A DNA stretch of 64,000 bases from Nitrospira sp. (lineage in GTDB: Bacteria; Nitrospirota; Nitrospiria; Nitrospirales; Nitrospiraceae). The DNA is taken from positions 2,542,001 to 2,606,000 of the forward strand of contig CP060499.1 of NCBI GenBank assembly GCA_024760525.1. The letters are read 5' to 3'. How positions within the stretch are numbered: position 1 is the first letter of the stretch; every line of letters begins with the position of its first letter. Shown here piece by piece: positions 60,417 to 64,000 of the stretch. The notes below the pieces were generated by a model. It had not been told where the DNA came from. It saw only the letters and a program-made list of their open reading frames with translations, and did not search any database. Both the position numbers and the translations under genes were made by a program.

Positions 60417-60512
60417 TCACTTTTGCGGCTGTTGACCCTTTTTGTAGACGACCGCTGCCGCAATTACTAACCCAAGAATCGTCGCCCCGAATATCAACCA
60501 ATTTGCGTCCAT
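60417..60512 (-). CDS. 31-residue single-membrane-helix micro-protein
   Basis: ATG 60512 with AAAGGGG upstream. The peptide starts MDANWLIFGATILGLVIAAA, ends VVYKKGQQPQK: one membrane helix and a basic, Gln-rich tail. An 11-bp-phased triple repeat lies ~65 bp upstream and a hairpin terminator 31 bp downstream, so it looks like a stand-alone, regulated gene. No family assigned. Confidence 0.55.
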   Translation of the reverse strand: MDANWLIFGATILGLVIAAAVVYKKGQQPQK

Positions 60513-60576
60513 ATCTATCCCCTTTCGTTATATATCCTCTTTCGTTCATTCAATAGAAACAGCCTACCTTAGGGAG

Positions 60577-60603
60577 ATGAAGACAGGGTGAAGGTCGCAT
60601 GAA
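60577..60603 (-). promoter_or_regulatory. Triple 11-bp-phased repeat, copy 1 (response-regulator-type operator)
   Basis: Minus strand TTCAT-N6-TTCAC-N6-TTCAT, each start exactly 11 bp apart. Direct repeats with an 11-bp period are typical of OmpR/PhoB-family operators. It is ~65 bp upstream of the 31-residue ORF. Confidence 0.5.
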
Positions 60604-60815
60604 GAAGGTCTAATGAGAGAAGCACAACCAGCTTGGGAAAGGACAAACGAACACGAACGGCTACATCGAAGAAGATGTACTAACTGAAGATAAGGAGCAG
60701 AGGTAATCCACAAGCAAAGATGAACCTATGGAACCGCCCTCGGCTCTTGACGACGAAACGGTCCATAGGCTCCTCCCGGGAAGTACGTTCTTACGGGCGA
60801 TCAGGGTAACGCTGG
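60604..60815. other. Spacer with hairpin and divergent short frames
   Basis: Between the first triple repeat and the end of the secreted-protein gene. It holds hairpin copy 2. A 24-codon plus-strand frame at 60613 starts with ATGAGA as does a 13-codon frame at the corresponding point of the second unit (61338); neither is convincing as a gene. Confidence 0.3.
60725..60770 (-). terminator. Hairpin terminator, copy 2 of a repeated element
   Basis: CCTATGG pairs with CCATAGG and ACCG with CGGT; flanks match copy 1 (CGAAACGGTCCATAGGC shared). It follows the stop of the secreted-protein gene by 46 bp. The T-rich tail is weaker here. Confidence 0.5.
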
Positions 60816-61172
60816 CTAGAAGCGTCGCTCAGAACCGGTGTAGCTACCAGGCGGTGCAAACCCACCCCCATCCATGCGACTCAAGTCCTTGACGCTCGGA
60901 TCACCCGATGATCTACGGCCGAACCAAGGATCGGACGTAGCGGGGTCACCCTTAAGGCTAGAGGGAATATCGAACGATGGACCGAGAGCGTCGCTATACG
61001 AACCCATGTGAGGTTCACGTTCACCGGACTTGTCCCAAGAAGATCCTTTGGACATCTCGCTGCCGTAACTGAAAATCCCTTTACCTCCGAGATCCTCGGC
61101 TGACACGACGACGGGCGCGGCCAACCAGACCCCTGTCAATAACAAACACAGAGATAGATTGTTGGTTTTCAT
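60816..61172 (-). CDS. Small secreted hypothetical protein
   Basis: 118 residues from ATG 61172, seven bases after AGGAGG. The signal peptide (LSLCLLLTGVWLAAPVVVSA) would be cut before EDLGG. The mature part is Gly/Ser/Pro/Asp-rich and probably disordered, with short motifs DPWFGRRSSGDPSV and GGGFAPPGSY. No family recognised. A second copy of the 11-bp-phased triple repeat is ~130 bp upstream and hairpin copy 2 is downstream, the same layout as around the 31-residue ORF. Confidence 0.7.
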   Translation of the reverse strand: MKTNNLSLCLLLTGVWLAAPVVVSAEDLGGKGIFSYGSEMSKGSSWDKSGEREPHMGSYSDALGPSFDIPSSLKGDPATSDPWFGRRSSGDPSVKDLSRMDGGGFAPPGSYTGSERRF

Positions 61173-61735
61173 CGCATACCTCCTGACGATTGATTCAACC
61201 GCATCAACGAGACAATCGCTACTAGGCATTCTCCTAGCCGAACCAGGTTATGACGCCCGTTCAATTCGTTATTGCATACATACAGCGTACCGCTTGGAGA
61301 TGAAGTTAGGATGAATGGCACATGAAGAAACCATTCATGAGAAAAGACCAATCATCGGCTCGAAAGGATATTGAATAGGAACTATGTCGAAGAGTTAGAA
61401 GAGGAACTTGCTCAAGCAGAACAAGACGCAAAACCACACACGGTAGAGACCATCTAAACATCTGGATGGAGCAGCGCACCGTCAAACCACGGAGGGACAC
61501 TCATGGGACTGACCCAGCAGTCGCGTCATCGAGAGCAAAGACGGGAAATCGTTGGTCTTGGCGAGTGGGCTCCACACTCCCCCTCAACGGTGGAAGCGGT
61601 ACAATCAGATTCGAGAGGAATACTTAGCCCAAGCAGCAAACCGACTCGGAAGGTATCTTCAGCAGCACACGCCGGGAACACTTGACGGAGTACCTCATAC
61701 AGGATAAAACGACGACTCCTCGAAATTCTTAGAGG
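61173..61735. other. Intergenic region with regulatory repeat and ORF fragments
   Basis: About 560 bp. Besides the triple repeat at 61301-61327 there are two unassigned coding-like plus-strand stretches: 61372-61458 (TTG start, peptide including NYVEELEEELAQAEQDAK) and the overlapping frames at 61503-61707, one of which has ATG 61503 with GGAGGG. They may be fragments of genes disrupted near the tRNA. Confidence 0.35.
61301..61327 (-). promoter_or_regulatory. Triple 11-bp-phased repeat, copy 2 (response-regulator-type operator)
   Basis: Minus strand three TTCAT units with exact 11-bp period. The following bases (CATCTCC, then GGTA-S-GCTGT) also match copy 1, so the whole promoter region is shared. 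It serves the secreted-protein gene. Confidence 0.55.
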
Positions 61736-61811
61736 GCTGGCGTAGCTCAATCGGCAGAGCAGCGGTTTTGTAAACCGCAGGTTGGAGGTTCGATTCCTCT
61801 CGCCAGCTCCA
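61736..61811 (+). tRNA. tRNA-Thr(TGT)
   Basis: 76 bases including encoded CCA. Acceptor GCTGGCG pairs with CGCCAGC; D arm GCTC/GAGC; anticodon stem GCGGT/ACCGC with loop TTTGTAA giving anticodon TGT; T arm GGAGG-TTCGATT-CCTCT. All arms close. The 3' part is read in antisense as the C-terminus of the integrase pseudogene, marking it as the integration site. Confidence 0.95.
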
Positions 61812-63007
61812 TACTTCCCGCTGACATTCCAACCAGTTCCGAATCATTCTCACTGCTGTTCTGCCCATTGAACTCATCAGGTGTAACCGGAAGTGTAACC
61901 ATCTTTGCTTTTTCACGCTCAAAATAGACGGTCATCGATTGTGCGGCTTTCGCAAGATCCGCCTCGTGCACGATGTTATAGCGGTCGAATACTGATCGTG
62001 TTTTATGTCCGCTGATAGCCATAGCCACCTTTTCTGGTACTCCAGCGCGAACCATATTTCGAACGGCAGTACGTCTGAAGTCGTGAGGGATCTTTCCAAC
62101 CCAGACCTTTCCATCTTTGCCCTCAATTTCGACCATCCTCCCAATTCCTACCGCCTCACACCCTTTCCGCCACGAGTGCTTTAGCGATTCCAGACGAACC
62201 CCGCTCCTATGACAAATCCAGGAGCACTTCGGCCACCTCTGGTCACAACGCTGCTTCCAGGCTATCAGCACTCGAAGTAGGTCTCCGGTGAGATAAAGAA
62301 CCCGTGGTGTATCTGTCTTGGTATCATGGGCGTTCAGGTACAACTTGCCCTCGGTCCAGTTCACCTGATTCCACTTCAACGAAGACACTTCGCCCATTCT
62401 CATTCCGCTACAGTATGCAAGGGTGGCAGCTACCTGAGCGTAATTTGGCAATGCTCCCCTCAGGGCCAAAAAATTCGTCATGCTCAAAAAATCCTGACCG
62501 AATGTTGCGTTCCTCCAGCATTGGAATATGAGGGACTCTGACAACCTTCGGCGGTGTGTGTTGCAGGGCTATGCGGAACATTCGCTTGAGGCACCCTAGC
62601 TCACGATTGATCGTTCCATTGGCTGCACCTTCAGCTTTTCGCTTCTGGATAGATGCCTGGATCTTATCAGTGGTAATACTTGAAGCTCGAAGGTTATTAA
62701 AAGAGTGAGACAAGTGTATGAGGTAGTCGTTCAGTCGCCGACCAGATTTTCGCTCATTCATCGCATAATCCTGCCGAATACCCTGAACTAACTCCTCAAA
62801 CCTTGTCCGTTCGCCTCTGGGACCTTGATGCACGCCCTGAGCAACCTGCCCTTCTCGCTCTTTAAGTCTGCGGCGAGCTTCTGTCTTATTTTCAGTCTCT
62901 CTACTCTCGTAGAAGGGTCTCCCTTAGCAATAATACTTCATCCAATAGGGGCCGAATTCTACGAGACTCTGTGTAACCGAGTTACGTTTCTTTCGTCGAT
63001 AGAGCAT
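61747..63007 (-). pseudogene. Decayed tyrosine recombinase/phage integrase
   Basis: Reconstructed length about 420 residues from ATG 63007. Two lesions: an in-frame TAA at 62924-62926 (after WMKYYC, before GRPFYES), and a one-base frame change in the six-A run at 62468-62473, where FEHDEF continues in another frame as LALRGALP. The C-terminal part keeps GMRMGEVSSLKW, HDFRRTAVRNM and GHKTRSVFDRY, i.e. the catalytic Arg, His-x-x-Arg and Tyr. The last codons (TCGLQNRCSAD) are the antisense of the tRNA-Thr, the usual arrangement for tRNA-targeting integrases. A sequencing error could account for the homopolymer lesion but not the stop. Confidence 0.85.
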
Positions 63008-63331
63008 CCCCATAAGTAGGTCAGTATGGGTGAGTTGTTTAATGGTGAATGTTCAGAGGAACCTGAATCGTTACCGGCGCATTGCCCTCTCCTATTGACG
63101 ATCAAGTAGTCCGTCGAGACTTCACCACACAGTCTGGCCACATCTCAGATTCACGTACTATGGCTCCGAGCCTTTCCACTGTCGCGATATCCAGATGCTT
63201 GTCTCGTCCCCCCTAAGGGCTTTCCTAGTACGAAGCCCCATCAAAGTCCGCCATGATTGGTTGTGTCATGGAGGTTGTCCTACAGCACCACCATTTCATT
63301 GACTCTTACATCTCACTATGAGGAGGGCATT
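63008..63331. other. Intergenic region without a recognised gene
   Basis: About 320 bp between the integrase remnant and the DUF4142 gene. Short minus-strand frames lack ribosome binding sites. The plus-strand AGGAGG at its end belongs to the DUF4142 gene. No copy of the tRNA 3' end (a right attachment site) is found here. Confidence 0.4.
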
Positions 63332-63874
63332 ATGTCTCATCCTATTGCATCGATCGTATGGGGGCTTGCTGTTGCAATCCTTTCAACCTCCTGGGCCATG
63401 GCCGCTCCCGACGTTCCCCCACAAACCACCGAAGGCTTCCTGCAAACATCCGCCGCTGGTCAACAGCAGCACATCGACCTGGGTCAGATCGCCGCGCAGA
63501 AAGCCGAGAGTGAGCAGGTCAAACGGTTCGGTGCTCGGATGGTGGCCGACCACCAGAAGTCACGAAAAGAAGTTGAACGCTTGGCCTCGAAGGGAGGACT
63601 GCAGCTCGTGAACGACCCGAGCGACCCGCTCACAGCGATGAAAGCGGAGCTCGAGGCAGCATCAGGCAAGGGATTTGATCGCGCGTATATCACCCTGGTA
63701 TTGCGGGAACATGCTAAGGAAATGAAGGAGCTTGAAAAACGCGCAGACCAGGAGAAGAATCAAGAGGTTCGCCAATGGGTGACCGACGCCGTACCCGTGG
63801 TCAAAGACCACCTTGCTGAGGCTAAAACCCTCGCGTCTTCCCTGGGAGTCCCCGAAGAACACCTCGAAGAATAA
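63332..63874 (+). CDS. DUF4142 family secreted protein
   Basis: 180 residues from ATG 63332 with AGGAGG five bases upstream. The signal peptide (ASIVWGLAVAILSTSWAMA) precedes a helical bundle with FLQTSAAGQQQHIDLGQIAAQKAESEQVKRFGARMVADHQKS (in part), the DUF4142 hallmark of repeated long helices with a His ligand-like pattern. Periplasmic or secreted; function not established, relatives often lie near stress genes. It lies right of the tRNA and integrase remnant, so it may belong to an island. Confidence 0.85.
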   Translation: MSHPIASIVWGLAVAILSTSWAMAAPDVPPQTTEGFLQTSAAGQQQHIDLGQIAAQKAESEQVKRFGARMVADHQKSRKEVERLASKGGLQLVNDPSDPLTAMKAELEAASGKGFDRAYITLVLREHAKEMKELEKRADQEKNQEVRQWVTDAVPVVKDHLAEAKTLASSLGVPEEHLEE

Positions 63875-63883
63875 CGAGACTTC

Positions 63884-64000
63884 CTAGACCTGTTCGCTGC
63901 CCGCAGATAGTGGGCGGTAGAACGTGGAATCGTTGCCGACGGTACGAAAGAGCGGTTCCCCGTTGTGGAGATATTGGCAATACTCACCAAGGCATTCTCG
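63884..64000 (-). CDS. C-terminus of an unidentified protein (cut by window edge)
   Basis: 39 codons open from the right window edge to a TAG at 63884-63886. The peptide ends with LFRTVGNDSTFYRPLSAGSE and contains two Cys (ECLGEYCQYL), which looks like a genuine domain end rather than a chance frame, but the evidence is thin. Convergent with the DUF4142 gene. No family assigned. Confidence 0.35.
   Translation of the reverse strand, partial: RECLGEYCQYLHNGEPLFRTVGNDSTFYRPLSAGSEQV

Noticed and set aside
61503..61685. 60-codon plus-strand gene with GGAGGG upstream
   Set aside because: Ser/Arg/Pro-rich chance-like sequence; the overlapping +1 frame looks more protein-like but lacks a start. Mentioned only within the intergenic entry.
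1..64000. CRISPR array, rRNA genes or intact insertion sequences
   Set aside because: No regularly spaced direct repeats of CRISPR length, no rRNA sequence and no transposase frame with terminal repeats were seen by eye.

Overview
The window looks like a chromosome segment of a motile, Gram-negative-type (outer-membrane) bacterium, most likely of the phylum Nitrospirota (Nitrospira-like). That assignment is inference from gene content, order and high GC, not from a marker gene. An outer membrane is implied by flgH (L ring) and flgI (P ring). Almost everything from 19 to 60 kb is one continuous flagellar locus on the minus strand, in an order close to the Bacillus fla/che operon.

Region 1 (1-10.2 kb, minus strand): a tightly overlapped nucleotide-sugar operon. 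It encodes a ColD-type PLP enzyme with His in place of the Schiff-base Lys, a GDP-fucose-synthase-like SDR, a second SDR, a heptose-7-phosphate-type GHMP kinase, a sugar-1-phosphate nucleotidyltransferase, a class I aminotransferase, a B12-type radical SAM protein, a ThDP enzyme and a methyltransferase cut by the window edge. Together they suggest an unusual, probably GDP-linked, deoxy or branched heptose for a surface glycan or flagellin.

Region 2 (10.3-18.7 kb): a PilZ protein and a divergent HD-GYP phosphodiesterase plus hybrid kinase pair (c-di-GMP and phosphorelay signalling), a DUF2130 protein, and a lower-GC patch with a HigBA toxin-antitoxin pair and hypotheticals.

Region 3 (19.0-59.6 kb): in transcription order ntrC-type regulator; TPR protein-kinase-ntrC-type regulator (FlrBC-like); flgBC-fliEFG-[REC-fliH]-fliIJ-ylxF/motE-hypothetical; fliK-flgDE; fliLMNOPQR-flhBAFG-fliA; flgFGAH-x-flgI-flgJ; flgMNKL; csrA-fliW. 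I can read -24/-12 (sigma-54) elements before flgB, fliL, flgF, fliK (variant) and the TPR gene, and FliA (sigma-28) elements with a uniform 12-bp spacer before flgM, csrA, the HD-GYP gene and, weaker, the PilZ gene. So the three-tier hierarchy (regulator, sigma-54 genes, FliA genes) is written into the locus. Flagellin, fliD, fliS, motAB, che genes and rpoN are not in the window.

Region 4 (59.7-64 kb): an accessory end with a tRNA-Thr 5'-half remnant, two micro-proteins of 26 and 31 residues, a small secreted protein, two copies of an 11-bp-phased triple repeat, two near-identical hairpin terminators, an intact tRNA-Thr(TGT), a decayed tyrosine integrase reading into that tRNA, and a DUF4142 protein.

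The most unusual item is the fliH gene: a complete phosphorylatable receiver domain with an NtrC-type linker is fused to FliH, which would put the flagellar export ATPase under two-component control. Second is the ColD/heptose/ThDP sugar operon.
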